64,000 nt of DNA from Actinoallomurus vinaceus. Its GTDB lineage: Bacteria; Actinomycetota; Actinomycetes; Streptosporangiales; Streptosporangiaceae. Under the pieces are notes generated by a model. That model was not told the DNA's origin. It ran no database searches and saw only the letters and a list, made by a program, of their open reading frames with translations. This document shows, piece by piece, positions 16,665 through 25,194 of the stretch (position 1 is the first letter of the stretch; each line of letters starts with the position of its first letter). The stretch spans positions 317,994-381,993 of the forward strand of contig NZ_BAABHK010000011.1 in NCBI RefSeq assembly GCF_039542055.1, read 5' to 3'. Both the position numbers and the translations under genes were made by a program.

Positions 16665-16712
16665 GAGGAGCTCCCTTGGGGATGACTCACCCCGTCCAGG
16701 CAAGACGAAGTG

Positions 16713-16762
16713 ATGTGACTTGGTAACGTCACCGTAGCAGGCGTGATGTTACCGAGTCACAT
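16713..16762. promoter_or_regulatory. Paired TetR operators
   Basis: ATGTGACTTGGTAACGTCAC (16713-16732) and an inverted near-copy at 16743-16762 form a 50-base inverted repeat with a 10-base loop. Each half contains an 18-base pseudo-palindrome of the form GTGAC-N8-GTCAC (16715-16732 and 16743-16760). Two TetR dimers could therefore bind between the divergent SDR and TetR genes. Confidence 0.75.
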
Positions 16763-16779
16763 AACTTATGCTGTCCTCC

Positions 16780-17352
16780 ATGGCTCGATGGGAACCGAAC
16801 GCGCGGGAGCGGCTGGTGCGCGCCGCCGTCGACCTGTTCACCGAGCAGGGCTACGACGCCACCACCGTCAACGGGATCGCCGAGCGGGCCGGACTGACCA
16901 AGACCACCTTCTTCCGGCACTTCCCCGACAAGCGGGAGGTGCTGTTCGCCGGCCAGGAGACGCACAGCCGGCTCCTGGCCGAGGCGATCGCCGCGTCGCC
17001 CGACTCGGCCACGCCGCTGCAGGCGGTCGCCGCGGCGCTCGACGCCCTCACGGCCACCTTCACCGACGACCGCCGCGAGTTCGCCGCCCGGCTCCGCACG
17101 GTCATCGCCGACAACGGCGAACTGCAGGAGCGTGCCGTGTTCAAGCGCATCGGCCTCGCTGGAGCCATGACTGACGCACTCCGCAAGCGCGGCGTGCCGG
17201 ATCCGACCGCGAGCCTCGCGGCCGAACTCGGCATCCGCGCCTTCCACGACGCCTTCGACCTCTGGTCCGACCGGACCGACCAGCAGGCGCTCGCTGACCT
17301 CACGCGCCAGACGCTTGACGAACTACGCGCCGCGATGGCCACACTCGACTAA
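16780..17352 (+). CDS. TetR/AcrR family transcriptional repressor
   Basis: The 190-residue protein has an N-terminal TetR HTH (ERLVRAAVDLFTEQGYDATT, VNGIAERAGLTKTTFFRHFPDKREVLF) and a helical ligand-binding C-terminus. The start ATG 16780 begins the MARWEPNARERL segment usual for this subgroup; another ATG lies at 16768. It is divergent from an SDR gene with two operator copies between, the classical arrangement for a repressor of its neighbour. The ligand is unknown, perhaps the SDR substrate. Confidence 0.93.
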   Translation: MARWEPNARERLVRAAVDLFTEQGYDATTVNGIAERAGLTKTTFFRHFPDKREVLFAGQETHSRLLAEAIAASPDSATPLQAVAAALDALTATFTDDRREFAARLRTVIADNGELQERAVFKRIGLAGAMTDALRKRGVPDPTASLAAELGIRAFHDAFDLWSDRTDQQALADLTRQTLDELRAAMATLD

Positions 17353-17364
17353 TACTTCAGCTCT

Positions 17365-17391
17365 CCGGCCGGGCACTCGTCGTACGGCCGG
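17365..17391. terminator. Hairpin between convergent genes
   Basis: CCGGCCG and CGGCCGG pair around a 13-base loop between the ends of the TetR gene (17352) and the hemerythrin gene (17395). No T-run is present, so it would act as a factor-assisted or bidirectional stop. Confidence 0.4.
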
Positions 17392-17394
17392 CGG

Positions 17395-18108
17395 TCAGAC
17401 GCGCGGGGTGAACTTCGAGAGCTGGTAGATGTCCAGCTTCCGCTCGATGCCGGCGACGCGGTCGACGACGCCGGTGAAGCCCGCAGCGCCGAAGCGCCGG
17501 TGTTCCTCGTCCTCGAAACGCTCGCCCATCTCGGCGAACTCACGCGCCGGCATGATGTCGCGGAACGTCGGGAACACGACGGTGTCCTCGCGGGCCTCGT
17601 GCGGCGCGTACATCCGGTCGAAGGACCTCATGGCGTTGACGACCCGTTCGCGGGTGTGCTCGTCGGCCAGACCCTGGGCGGTGGCGCCGGCCAGGATGCG
17701 GCGGGTGAGGATCCGGCCCATCTCGTGCTGTGTCGTCAGTACGGCGACCGTGTCGACCAGCCGTCCCGCCTTGCGCAGGCGCGGGAAGACGTAGTTCTCC
17801 TCGAGCTTCTCGTGGTACTGCTCGATGAACGTACGGATGATGTCGGCGGACTCGCGGAGTGCCTCCGGCGGAAGATCCCGGCCGTGCTGCAGCCGCCGCT
17901 CCGCCTCCTCGTAGATCAGCAGGACCCGCTTCAAGACGCCGTGCTCCCGCATGAGGTCCTCGGTCGGCGGGACCTCCTCGGCGGGTGCCGCGGCGACGTC
18001 ACCGGCCGCCGTACGGTCGCCGGCCGAGGAGAGCAGGACGCCACCGGCCGTCGCCGCCGACAGGCGCAACAGGCGGCGGCGTTCAAAGGCCGGGTCGACA
18101 CTGTTCAT
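17395..18108 (-). CDS. Exported hemerythrin-domain protein
   Basis: The 237-residue protein starts with a possible twin-arginine signal (RRRLLRLSAATAGGVLLSSAG, residues 10-30). The rest is a four-helix hemerythrin-like domain with His/Glu ligands spaced through it (REHGVL, EQYHEKLEE, TTQHEMGR, APHEAREDTVVF). Such domains bind a di-iron centre and sense or scavenge oxygen, NO or oxidants. Its location outside the membrane is inferred from the signal. It stands alone, convergent with the TetR gene. Confidence 0.85.
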   Translation of the reverse strand: MNSVDPAFERRRLLRLSAATAGGVLLSSAGDRTAAGDVAAAPAEEVPPTEDLMREHGVLKRVLLIYEEAERRLQHGRDLPPEALRESADIIRTFIEQYHEKLEENYVFPRLRKAGRLVDTVAVLTTQHEMGRILTRRILAGATAQGLADEHTRERVVNAMRSFDRMYAPHEAREDTVVFPTFRDIMPAREFAEMGERFEDEEHRRFGAAGFTGVVDRVAGIERKLDIYQLSKFTPRV

Positions 18109-18266
18109 GAGGGACCCTCATCCTCTGGTCGTCGCGGACCCGATGCCCGGGGACGTACCCGCTGAGAGTCCTCAGACGGTGAGGAGTCGGCCAAAGCCGT
18201 GCAAGGTTCCTGTCAGCGGCAGGTCCCTCGGCGGATTCAGGAGAGTCCCTGGTCCGTCGATGAGCG

Positions 18267-18737
18267 TCAGATCAGGCCGCCGGGGTGCCGGTCGGCGAGG
18301 TAGGCGCGTCCGGCCTCGGCGTCGCGCGGGGAGAACAGGTAGCGGATCCAGGCCTGCTGCTCGTGCAGGATGGCGCCCATCTCCCACACGCAGTACGTCC
18401 CTTTGGCCGTTTCTCCGAACGGGATGAGCTCGAACCCTGCCGCATCCTTGAGGTAGACCGTCTCCCACAGTTCGTTGTCGTTCAGCCACGTGCATACGAC
18501 CAGGAGATAAGCGTCGCCGACGCGGTGCAGGATGACGAAGCCGAGATCGCCCGTGGGAGTGATCCCGCCGATCTCCGCCCGGAGGATCTCGCGTGCCTCC
18601 TTCCGTACGTCGTCGCCGATCTCGTGGTCCTCCCGGTGGAGGTCGTACCACTTGAGCCGGACGCCGGGCAGCTCGATGCCTTCGCCCGCCGAGAGCCGCT
18701 TGCGCCGATGCGTGTAGTCAGGGGAGACACTCGTCAT
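18267..18737 (-). CDS. Hypothetical 156-residue protein
   Basis: I do not recognise the family. The protein is soluble and acidic, with a compact alpha/beta pattern: GDLGFVILHRVGDAYLLVVCTWLNDNELWETVYLKD forms strands, and TYCVWEMGAILHEQQAWIRYL a helix. This looks like a small catalytic or sensory fold, and similar uncharacterised proteins occur in actinomycetes. The start ATG at 18737 is the first in the frame. Confidence 0.65.
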   Translation of the reverse strand: MTSVSPDYTHRRKRLSAGEGIELPGVRLKWYDLHREDHEIGDDVRKEAREILRAEIGGITPTGDLGFVILHRVGDAYLLVVCTWLNDNELWETVYLKDAAGFELIPFGETAKGTYCVWEMGAILHEQQAWIRYLFSPRDAEAGRAYLADRHPGGLI

Positions 18738-19275
18738 GGCTCGACACTAGGCATGCGGCAGGGCCCGGTGTCGAGAGCCACTTCCGGCCATTAGCGGGAC
18801 GCCAGTCGGCCGCTTAACGGACGTCGACCTCGACGGCGTCGCCGCCGACCGCGTCGCCACGCCCGGCCCCAGCGGCGCCGACCAGGATGCGGCACCGGCT
18901 TACCCCCTGCAACTGGCAAGCCGCGGACTGTTCGTCCAAAGGGATCGCAAGGCCGACGTCACGTGTGCACCATCTCGGCCGGGCGCTCGCACTGCTGATG
19001 CGTAGGCGTTGCGGCGGTTTTAGTTGCTACTAATGGTTTGTTCGCTCTGACCGAAACGGAATGATGGCGATCCGCCGTTCCTTGCAGGTAAGGCGTAACT
19101 TTCCTGTCTCATGACAAATGAGATGCTTGTTGCTGCAAAGCTGCGGAGTGACATGTCCTGGCTGGTTGAAGCCGCCATCACGCATGGAGGATCGGCATAG
19201 TTGCCGTCACGGCTGTTGCTCATCATAAAGTCGTGTGTGACAATTCGACTCCAGTCAGGTCGAAGGAGTCGGCAG
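18738..19275. other. 538-base gap at the edge of a lower-GC island
   Basis: From about 18820 to 18995 one forward frame stays open without a start (TDVDLDGVAADRV, then PAYPLQLASRGLFVQRDRK) and may be a gene remnant. After 19000 the base composition drops visibly. A possible promoter for the operon at 19276 is TTGCCG (19201-19206), 17 bases, CATAAA (19224-19229). No other feature is supported. Confidence 0.35.
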
Positions 19276-19554
19276 ATGAACGACAGCGTTCGTCCCTGGG
19301 AAGCGGATCCCGAGGCGGCTCTTGCGCGCCGTCTAGGCAAGTCGCCTCTGGAACTGGGTAATACCACGGGAAGCCCAAGCTGCCCGGACATCTGGGAGCT
19401 CAGCAACGGTGACGTTGCCGTGATAGGGCGAGACCTTACCGAGGTGTACGAGACTCGGCTGCCCGAAGGTGTGAGCGTTGGCGGAGATGAACGACTTGTC
19501 ATCATTCCGCGCAACGTGCTCATCGCGGCTAAGAAGGACATCCCCGATGCTTGA
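19276..19554 (+). CDS. Small conserved actinomycete protein, first gene of the DUF6879 operon
   Basis: A 92-residue protein with the core CPDIWELSNGDVAVIGRDLTEVYETRLPEG, then GGDERLVIIPRNVLIAAK. Small proteins of this pattern are commonly encoded directly before DUF6879 genes in actinomycetes and have no known function. The ATG at 19276 follows GAAGGAG. The last 8 bases overlap the next gene's start (19547), so translation is coupled. Base composition and codon choice are less GC-rich than in the flanking genes. Confidence 0.75.
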   Translation: MNDSVRPWEADPEAALARRLGKSPLELGNTTGSPSCPDIWELSNGDVAVIGRDLTEVYETRLPEGVSVGGDERLVIIPRNVLIAAKKDIPDA

Positions 19555-20164
19555 GACACTACGCTCTGTGCCAGGTGTTCGACTCAACAGTGACGAGTAC
19601 CTCTCGGACTTCTGGCCCTACTTCAAGAACCTGCATGACGTGTTCCTCAAGCTGGAAAGACGTCAGGAATTCCGCGAACCCGACGAACCTAGTTGGCGAG
19701 CGCTTGACGCCGGTGACTGGCCCGAGGCCATCCGCCTCATAGACGGGCGGCGGGATGAGATCCAGGCGCCCGTCCATGAGGTCGATGACTTCGTGCTACG
19801 ACGCGTCCGGGTCGCTGAGAAGCCGTATACCCCGTACCTCCGCTGGGAGCTTTACTATCTGAGGCTTCGCGCCGAGGCGGGCGAGGACATTCGGGTCATC
19901 GATGCTGCTCGCATCCGGGAGGGTGAACGTTCGGGCCCATTGCCCGAACTGGTGATCCTGGACTCGGTCGTTATGTATGAGGTACTGTACGACAAAAAGG
20001 GCGATCTTGAGGGTGCGCGGAAGATTCTAGATCGGGACACCATCAAGGCGGCTCGGCGCTATGTCGAAGACCTGTATGCTGCCGCCGAAGATCTTCAGTC
20101 GTTCTTCGCGAATGAGCCGTCATCCTTGCCGCCTCCCGTCCCAGGGGTCGCGAAGGGGCAATAG
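19547..20164 (+). CDS. DUF6879 family protein
   Basis: The 205-residue soluble protein shows the DUF6879 pattern: a first helix (LSDFWPYFKNLHDVFLKLERRQEF), then EPDEPSWRALDAGDWPEAIRLI, and a beta-rich centre (HEVDDFVLRRVRVAEKPYTPYLRWELYYLRLRAEAGEDIRVID). The family is restricted mainly to actinomycetes and uncharacterised. It overlaps the preceding small gene by 8 bases and is followed within 5 bases by a membrane protein gene. The three appear to form one unit inside a lower-GC island, which suggests acquisition. Confidence 0.85.
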   Translation: MLETLRSVPGVRLNSDEYLSDFWPYFKNLHDVFLKLERRQEFREPDEPSWRALDAGDWPEAIRLIDGRRDEIQAPVHEVDDFVLRRVRVAEKPYTPYLRWELYYLRLRAEAGEDIRVIDAARIREGERSGPLPELVILDSVVMYEVLYDKKGDLEGARKILDRDTIKAARRYVEDLYAAAEDLQSFFANEPSSLPPPVPGVAKGQ

Positions 20165-20169
20165 CGTAT

Positions 20170-20943
20170 ATGAATAACCGTCGCCCGGTAGAGTGGCTAC
20201 TCCATGTCGGCAGGCGGCGGCTGTTCATTAACATCCTGATTCTCGTCACCATACTGATGTCGTCCGGATTAGTGGCGCTTTCGCCTTTTGCGTTGACTTA
20301 TTTGAATGTCCGGAAATCGACAGACTGGAATCAGCTGAGCGCTATCGGGCAGACGTACGGCGCGGCTTCGGCTCTTCTCGCGGGCCTCGCGCTGCTCGGT
20401 ATTGCGGCCTCTCTTGTTTTCCAGGCACGCGAAGCCAAGGCCACGCGAGAGCAGGCCCTGCGTGCACTCCATGGGGATCTCATGAAGATGGCCATGGAGG
20501 ATCCCCTTTATCGAGCCTGCTGGGGGGCGTTCTTCTCTAGTGAGGATGAAGACGCTCAGCGTGCCCATATGTACGTCAATATGATCATCAATCATTGGCT
20601 TCTCATGTGGGAGTTGAATGCCATCACGGAGGAGCATCTTCGTGCAATAGCACGTGTCGTGCTGTCCGGTGAGATAGGGCACCGTTTTTGGTCTGATGGG
20701 CGAGACCTTCGAATGGCCAGCGCCGGCACCAAACGTGAACGCCGGTTCAACCGAATCCTCGATGAGGAGTACCGCAAGGCTCCTGCGCCTCCGCCTCGCA
20801 TGGAAGTAGAAACCGTATCGACGGTGGAAGTCGCTCCCGAAAAGCGCACACTTTACGCGGTGGTGGCGGGGGTGCTACTGGGCGCGGCTGGTGCTTCGGT
20901 GGCGAGAAGGGTGGTCAAAGCCAAGACGGACCATCGAGGTTAG
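20170..20943 (+). CDS. DUF6082-like membrane protein
   Basis: The 257-residue protein has two N-terminal membrane helices (about 19-45 and 60-83), then a long cytoplasmic helical region with KATREQALRALHGDLMKMAMEDPLYRACWG and a WLLMWELNAI segment, as in DUF6082 proteins. A short hydrophobic C-terminal segment (TLYAVVAGVLLGAAGASVARR) may be a third membrane pass. The start ATG 20170 has no clear ribosome site and lies 5 bases after the DUF6879 stop, so coupling is likely. The function is unknown. Confidence 0.75.
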   Translation: MNNRRPVEWLLHVGRRRLFINILILVTILMSSGLVALSPFALTYLNVRKSTDWNQLSAIGQTYGAASALLAGLALLGIAASLVFQAREAKATREQALRALHGDLMKMAMEDPLYRACWGAFFSSEDEDAQRAHMYVNMIINHWLLMWELNAITEEHLRAIARVVLSGEIGHRFWSDGRDLRMASAGTKRERRFNRILDEEYRKAPAPPPRMEVETVSTVEVAPEKRTLYAVVAGVLLGAAGASVARRVVKAKTDHRG

Positions 20944-21027
20944 CCATCTCCTCAATCTCTGCGAACCCGTGGAGGCGGCGTCTGGTTGATCTCGACAGGC
21001 CATGCGGCGCTAGGTACCATGCGTCGC

Positions 21028-21372
21028 ATGGAACCGGGTGACGCATCGAACCTCCTCACGCAGATGCGAAGAGGCGCGCTGCCGTACTGCGTGCTGGCGC
21101 TGCTGCGTCATGAGCAGCGGTACGGCGTCGAGATCGTGCGGCTGCTCGGCGAGGTCGACGGCATGGTCATCAGCGAGGGGACGATCTACCCGCTGCTGTC
21201 CCGGCTGCGGCGCCAAGGGCTGGTCGAGACGGTGTGGCAGGAGTCCACCACCGGCCCGCCGCGCCGCTACTACCGGCTCACTTCGGCGGGACACCAGGCG
21301 CTGGACGCCTTCACCGCGGAGTGGGAGCGGTTCAGCGGCGCGGTCGAGCATTTCATTGGGAAGGGGACGTGA
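21028..21372 (+). CDS. PadR family transcriptional regulator
   Basis: The 114-residue PadR winged-helix repressor has LPYCVLALLRHEQRYGVEIVRLL, ISEGTIYPLLSRLRRQGLVE and a wing region ending RRYYRLTSAGHQALDAF. The start is ATG 21028 or the in-frame ATG at 21019; a TAGGTA -10-like element at 21012-21017 suggests an almost leaderless transcript. A 15-base dyad CCATGCGTCGCATGG covers the start codons. It is coupled by a GTGA overlap to the membrane gene downstream, the common PadR plus HAAS arrangement. Confidence 0.92.
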   Translation: MEPGDASNLLTQMRRGALPYCVLALLRHEQRYGVEIVRLLGEVDGMVISEGTIYPLLSRLRRQGLVETVWQESTTGPPRRYYRLTSAGHQALDAFTAEWERFSGAVEHFIGKGT

Positions 21373-22001
21373 GGGCGATGACGGTGACCGATGAACTGAT
21401 CGGGGAGTACCTCGGCCGTCTCGAGGCGGCGGCGCGGGGGCTGCCGCCGGATCGCCGGGCGGAGCTGGTCGCGGAGATCCGGGAGCACATCGACACCGTG
21501 CTGGCGCAGAGTCCCGACCGGACCGAGGCCACTGTACGGACGATTCTCGACCGTCTCGGCACCCCGGAGGAGATCGTTCAGGAGGCCGGCGTCGGCCTGC
21601 CGGAGACGGCGCCGGTACGGGAGCGGGCGGCGGCGGTCGGGCAGGCGTCTCCTCGGCCGCGTGCGGGTGCCTTCGAGATCGCGGCGGTCATGCTCCTGCT
21701 GATCGGCGGCGTCGTCCTGCCCGTGCTCGGCTGGCTTGTCGGGGTGGTGCTGCTCTGGGCGTCCGCGCGCTGGACGCTCCGCGACAAGCTGATCGGCTCG
21801 CTGCTGTTCCCCGGCGGGCTGGCCATCCCGGTGTTCTACTTCTTCTTCTGGAGCGGGAGCGCTACCTGCAGCGGGACGGGCGACTGCGAGTCGTCCGGCA
21901 CCTCGGCCGACACCGTCCTGACGCTCTCGCTGGTCGCTTTCGTCGGCTCTCTCGCGTCGGCGGCGTATCTGCTGCACCGGGCGCGGCGCGCCGGAGACTG
22001 A
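21369..22001 (+). CDS. HAAS-domain (DUF1700-like) membrane protein
   Basis: The 210-residue protein opens with a HAAS/DUF1700-type helical domain (ELIGEYLGRLEAAARGLPPDRRAELVAEIREHI, then RLGTPEEIVQEA). After a short linker come four membrane helices. Such proteins are partners of PadR regulators and are thought to transmit membrane signals. The start GTG 21369 overlaps the PadR stop by four bases; ATG 21378 is an alternative. The role is inferred from the arrangement alone. Confidence 0.85.
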   Translation: MRAMTVTDELIGEYLGRLEAAARGLPPDRRAELVAEIREHIDTVLAQSPDRTEATVRTILDRLGTPEEIVQEAGVGLPETAPVRERAAAVGQASPRPRAGAFEIAAVMLLLIGGVVLPVLGWLVGVVLLWASARWTLRDKLIGSLLFPGGLAIPVFYFFFWSGSATCSGTGDCESSGTSADTVLTLSLVAFVGSLASAAYLLHRARRAGD

Positions 22002-22016
22002 CCCTTCGCGGTACGT

Positions 22017-22042
22017 CGCCCGGCTCCCGTACGGGCCGGGCG
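22017..22042. terminator. Bidirectional hairpin
   Basis: CGCCCGGC and GCCGGGCG form perfect 8-base arms with a 10-base loop between the convergent HAAS (22001) and DUF1330 (22073) genes. Confidence 0.5.
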
Positions 22043-22072
22043 CGTCGGTGCTCGGGTCACCTCGGCAAGGTC

Positions 22073-22393
22073 TCAGGCCAGGACGTCGGTGGCGCGGTGG
22101 TCGTCGCCGGTACCGTCGATGAGCAGGATGGCGCCGCGGGAGTGGTCCGCGCGCAGCGGGATGATCTCGCGGTAGGCGGGGGAGTCGTACCAGGCGCGCG
22201 CCTTGTCCAGGTCGGGGAACTCGATGACGATCAGGTCACCCGACCAGTCGCCCTCCCGCACGTCGGCCTTGGCGCCGTGGATCACGTAGCGCCCGCCGTA
22301 CGGCTCCAGGGTCGCCTCGATGCGCTCAAGGTACTCCACGATCGCCGGTCCCGGGGTGACCTCGTGCAGGTGTCCGACGGCGTATCCGGCCAT
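22073..22393 (-). CDS. DUF1330 family protein
   Basis: The 106-residue ferredoxin-like (dimeric alpha/beta barrel) protein contains YLERIEATLEPYGGRYVIHG, VIEFPDLDKARAWYDSPAYREIIPLR and a terminal strand, which is the full DUF1330 pattern. The family is small, cytoplasmic and of unknown function, perhaps a heme- or metabolite-binding fold. The ATG at 22393 follows GGAGAGCC. Confidence 0.9.
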   Translation of the reverse strand: MAGYAVGHLHEVTPGPAIVEYLERIEATLEPYGGRYVIHGAKADVREGDWSGDLIVIEFPDLDKARAWYDSPAYREIIPLRADHSRGAILLIDGTGDDHRATDVLA

Positions 22394-22581
22394 GGCTCTC
22401 CTCCATCATTTCTCGGCTCCGGAGCGGGTGTCCGGTTGCTGACAGAGCCAAGAATGGCCGCCCGAGGTAGATTGAGCGATTACGTACGGGGTAATGGGAA
22501 CGCTGCGGAGATCGGGGCTGGCGGTCCTCTGATCCAGCGGTTAGCGTGAGATCCCGATCAGTGCGGGAGGGGCATAGGTCC

Positions 22582-23103
22582 ATGGGTGACAAGAGCGGCG
22601 CTCGTTCGACACCGCGCCGTTCCGCCGTCAGGGCCGCCGCGGTCCGCCTTGCCGTGGTCGGTGCGGTCCTGGGCTCAGCGGGAGTCATGGTCGCCGCTTG
22701 CGAGTCGGAACACGGTTCGAGTTGCCCAGGCCCATTCCTGCAGTTCACCGTGCACGGCCAGACCCTCACCGAGGGATCCTGCGCCGGGCAGTACGCCGAT
22801 CTGGGCCCGGTCCACGTCAAGGTAGGCGATCGGATCACTGCGAAGATCCCCCGATCGTTCTCGCTGTCCGACGCGCGAATGCCGGTGAGCGGAAACGCCT
22901 CCGTGCTCCGGTCGGATACGGGAACCGCTCGCCGGCGGGTCTTCACCGCAGTGAGCCAGGGAACGACCAGCCTCAACATCGCCACGTTCTTCTGTGACCG
23001 GGAATCGTGGCTCCTGGCGCCGTCGCCCAACCCGACGGCGCCAGGATCTCCCGGAGCCCACAAGCCGATCTGCCGTACGCTCACGGTCACCGTGACAGGT
23101 TAG
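22582..23103 (+). CDS. Putative lipoprotein with beta-rich domain
   Basis: The 173-residue protein has a lipoprotein-type signal ending in VMVAAC (Cys40 after a 20-residue hydrophobic core). The mature part is beta-rich with LQFTVHGQTLTEGSCAGQYADLGPVHVKVGD and further cysteines, suggesting a small extracellular Ig-like fold. I do not recognise the family. Its stop codon (23101-23103) shares bases with the stop of the convergent peptidase gene (23100-23102), so there is no space for a terminator. Confidence 0.65.
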   Translation: MGDKSGARSTPRRSAVRAAAVRLAVVGAVLGSAGVMVAACESEHGSSCPGPFLQFTVHGQTLTEGSCAGQYADLGPVHVKVGDRITAKIPRSFSLSDARMPVSGNASVLRSDTGTARRRVFTAVSQGTTSLNIATFFCDRESWLLAPSPNPTAPGSPGAHKPICRTLTVTVTG

Positions 23104-24314
23104 GAACAGCGCTTCCAGGAATTGGTCCAGCCGGTCGACTTGGCCTTCTTGCTTTCCGGGAACTGGGTCGGTGCCGACAGGGGGATTCCGTCGTCGTTCC
23201 TCATTGTCAGCTGAGTCCATCCCTTGTACTGATACCCAGGGAAGTCGCCGCCTTCATAGCTGTTGGAGAACGCCGCAGCGGAGAATATCGAGCTGCCCGT
23301 TGTCGGCTTCCTCAGGTTGACGTACGACTTTCCGTACGTGGGGCGCTCGGCGATCGCCTCCGCGTATGTTCCGTCGTAGTAGCCCGATACCTTGTGATAC
23401 CAGCCTGGATTCTTCTTGAGTTTTATCCACGGGCCGAGGGTGACGACCTTCTTCCGGGTCAGGTTGCTGATCTGGAAGACGACGGTCTTGTCGACGCGGT
23501 CGTAATAAGTGGTGACGGTGAGCTTGTCACCCGCCGTGACCTTCAGGTTGCTCACTTTCATCTCGGGGAAGGTCGCCGACTTGCTCTGGTTCAACGCCTC
23601 CCAGAAGACGTAGTCCTGGTTAGGGCCCTTGCCGCCGAGGTTGTCGACGCCCGCCTGGAGCAGACCCCACTTCTTCCCCTGGATGACCTTGTATCCGCCG
23701 ATCCCCGACCAGATGGTGTAGCCGGACTTGCCCGGGCACGCGGCGGCGAACTTCGGCTCCACCCACGTGACGTGGGCCGCGGTGAACGCCGGTTCGTTCG
23801 GTGTTTTGATAACGACGCCGCCGGACCAGTTGGGGCTGAGGTCCACGAGGGATCTTCCGCTGGACGCCGTCCGTGGCTGCGATGGGAGGTGGTAGACGCC
23901 TTCCATCGCGCACATCGTCGGGACCACATAGTCGATGTCGCCGGAGGGGTATCGCTGCTCCCACGCTTTGCGGGCGGGGCCGGACGCCGGCCGGGGCGGA
24001 AAACCGTACAGGTGAAGCTGTTCGTCGCTCGCCGTTCGCGGGTTGAAACCGTGCGGCGGCACGGTCACCTTCATCGGTGCGTCCTCGCTGCCGAAGACGC
24101 GTACCGTACCCGTCGAGCCGGTCGCACGAGCCGTTCGTCTGCCGGAGCCGTCGATCGGGTAAGTCTGCAGGATCGGGAACGGAGTGCATTTCGGGTCGGC
24201 CGTGGCCCTCGCCGAATGGGAGGGCGGTTCGGCGACCGCGACGGCCGGTGGGCCAAGGAGTGCGACTCCTACGACTGGAACAAAGGCAGCATGAAACACG
24301 CGATGGCGCGCCAT
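23100..24314 (-). CDS. Secreted G1-family (eqolisin-like) endopeptidase homologue
   Basis: The 404-residue protein has a signal peptide (1-28), a Pro-rich pro-region and a domain with NWSGGVV (162-168), AAHVTWVEP, IWSGIGG (201-207), LLQAGVD (218-224) and VFWEA (236-240). This order matches the beta-sandwich of G1 glutamic peptidases (NW-G, W-GI-G, LQAG, W-E), where Gln and Glu are catalytic; Glu239 is the likely acid. It is probably secreted and acid-active. The ATG at 24314 follows GGGGGT; an upstream ATG at 24344 would add ten residues. Confidence 0.75.
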   Translation of the reverse strand: MARHRVFHAAFVPVVGVALLGPPAVAVAEPPSHSARATADPKCTPFPILQTYPIDGSGRRTARATGSTGTVRVFGSEDAPMKVTVPPHGFNPRTASDEQLHLYGFPPRPASGPARKAWEQRYPSGDIDYVVPTMCAMEGVYHLPSQPRTASSGRSLVDLSPNWSGGVVIKTPNEPAFTAAHVTWVEPKFAAACPGKSGYTIWSGIGGYKVIQGKKWGLLQAGVDNLGGKGPNQDYVFWEALNQSKSATFPEMKVSNLKVTAGDKLTVTTYYDRVDKTVVFQISNLTRKKVVTLGPWIKLKKNPGWYHKVSGYYDGTYAEAIAERPTYGKSYVNLRKPTTGSSIFSAAAFSNSYEGGDFPGYQYKGWTQLTMRNDDGIPLSAPTQFPESKKAKSTGWTNSWKRCS

Positions 24315-24616
24315 CGGACCCCCGTTTAAAATTGGCTCGGTCATCTGCCGTGATCATCTTAGATAGGCATAAATCAAGTAAGTCGGTATCTGACCGGATT
24401 TGGCCAATTCGAGTAAGGCGGCGGCGACTTTCGGTGGTGTCCTCTGTCGGGGCGTGGTCTGCCTTCTCCAGGGACCGCTGACCCGTGCCGACGGCCATCC
24501 GTCGCAGGCGGCTTCGTGATCTTGTTGTGATCTTGGTCCGCGAACCGGTCTCGTACGCCCGATGTCTCACCTCACGGACGTGCCGCAAGGGCGCGGCCAT
24601 CTGTGAAGGGGGAACC
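24315..24616. promoter_or_regulatory. Divergent upstream region with two GTGATCTTG repeats
   Basis: 302 bases with no gene. Two direct copies of GTGATCTTG lie at 24516-24524 and 24527-24535, about 80 bases before the secreted-protein gene at 24617. The same nonamer occurs before two other secreted-protein genes in this window. Confidence 0.4.
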
Positions 24617-25126
24617 ATGAACCTCGACCTCCGCCGCCGGGTCCCGGCCCTGCTCGCCGCCACCGCCCTCATGGGCGGCCTGGCCGCCGCCACGGCCGGG
24701 AGCGCGTTCGCCGACACGACCTCGCGGACCTCGGTGAAGTGCGCCAAGGCGGCCGGCAAGTACAACCCCGTGCTGATCAAGAAGTTCACGATCTGGGGCC
24801 ACGACGAGAACACCGGCAAGCACGTCGCGGTCGGTGGGCACCTCGACGTCTACCGCTCGGACGCCTGCAAGACCGTGTGGGCCACGGCGGTGAAGACGGG
24901 GAAGTACGCCAAGAAGACGACGGACCTCATGGCCGGCATCGAGTGGACGGACCCGAAGACGCACAAGCAGAAGGTCGCCTACAAGTACAAGCCGACGACG
25001 AAGTCGAAGTCGCTGTCGAGCCCGGTCGTGCGCCTCGCCAACAAGACGAAGTTCGACGCCGAGGGCGGGTTCACCGGGAACTACCAGTACATCGGCGGCG
25101 GCCGCCTCGTCGCCCGCTTCAAGTAG
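24617..25126 (+). CDS. Small secreted Lys/Thr-rich protein
   Basis: The 169-residue protein has a clear signal peptide (1-32, cut after SAFA). The mature protein is basic and beta-rich with two cysteines (KCAKAAGK and RSDACKTVWATAV); the second segment resembles DUF2690 proteins but the match is weak. Composition and style are like those of the secreted proteins at 25814 and 36555. The ATG at 24617 follows AAGGGGGA. The function is unknown. Confidence 0.7.
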   Translation: MNLDLRRRVPALLAATALMGGLAAATAGSAFADTTSRTSVKCAKAAGKYNPVLIKKFTIWGHDENTGKHVAVGGHLDVYRSDACKTVWATAVKTGKYAKKTTDLMAGIEWTDPKTHKQKVAYKYKPTTKSKSLSSPVVRLANKTKFDAEGGFTGNYQYIGGGRLVARFK

Positions 25127-25141
25127 GTCCCCAACCGAGAC

Positions 25142-25175
25142 GGGTCACCGTCGGCGGCGCGGCCGACGGTGACCC
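25142..25175. terminator. Bidirectional hairpin terminator
   Basis: GGGTCACCGTCGG pairs perfectly with CCGACGGTGACCC around an 8-base loop between the convergent genes ending at 25126 and 25195. Confidence 0.65.
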
Positions 25176-25194
25176 TTGAGCCGAAGGGGCGAGG

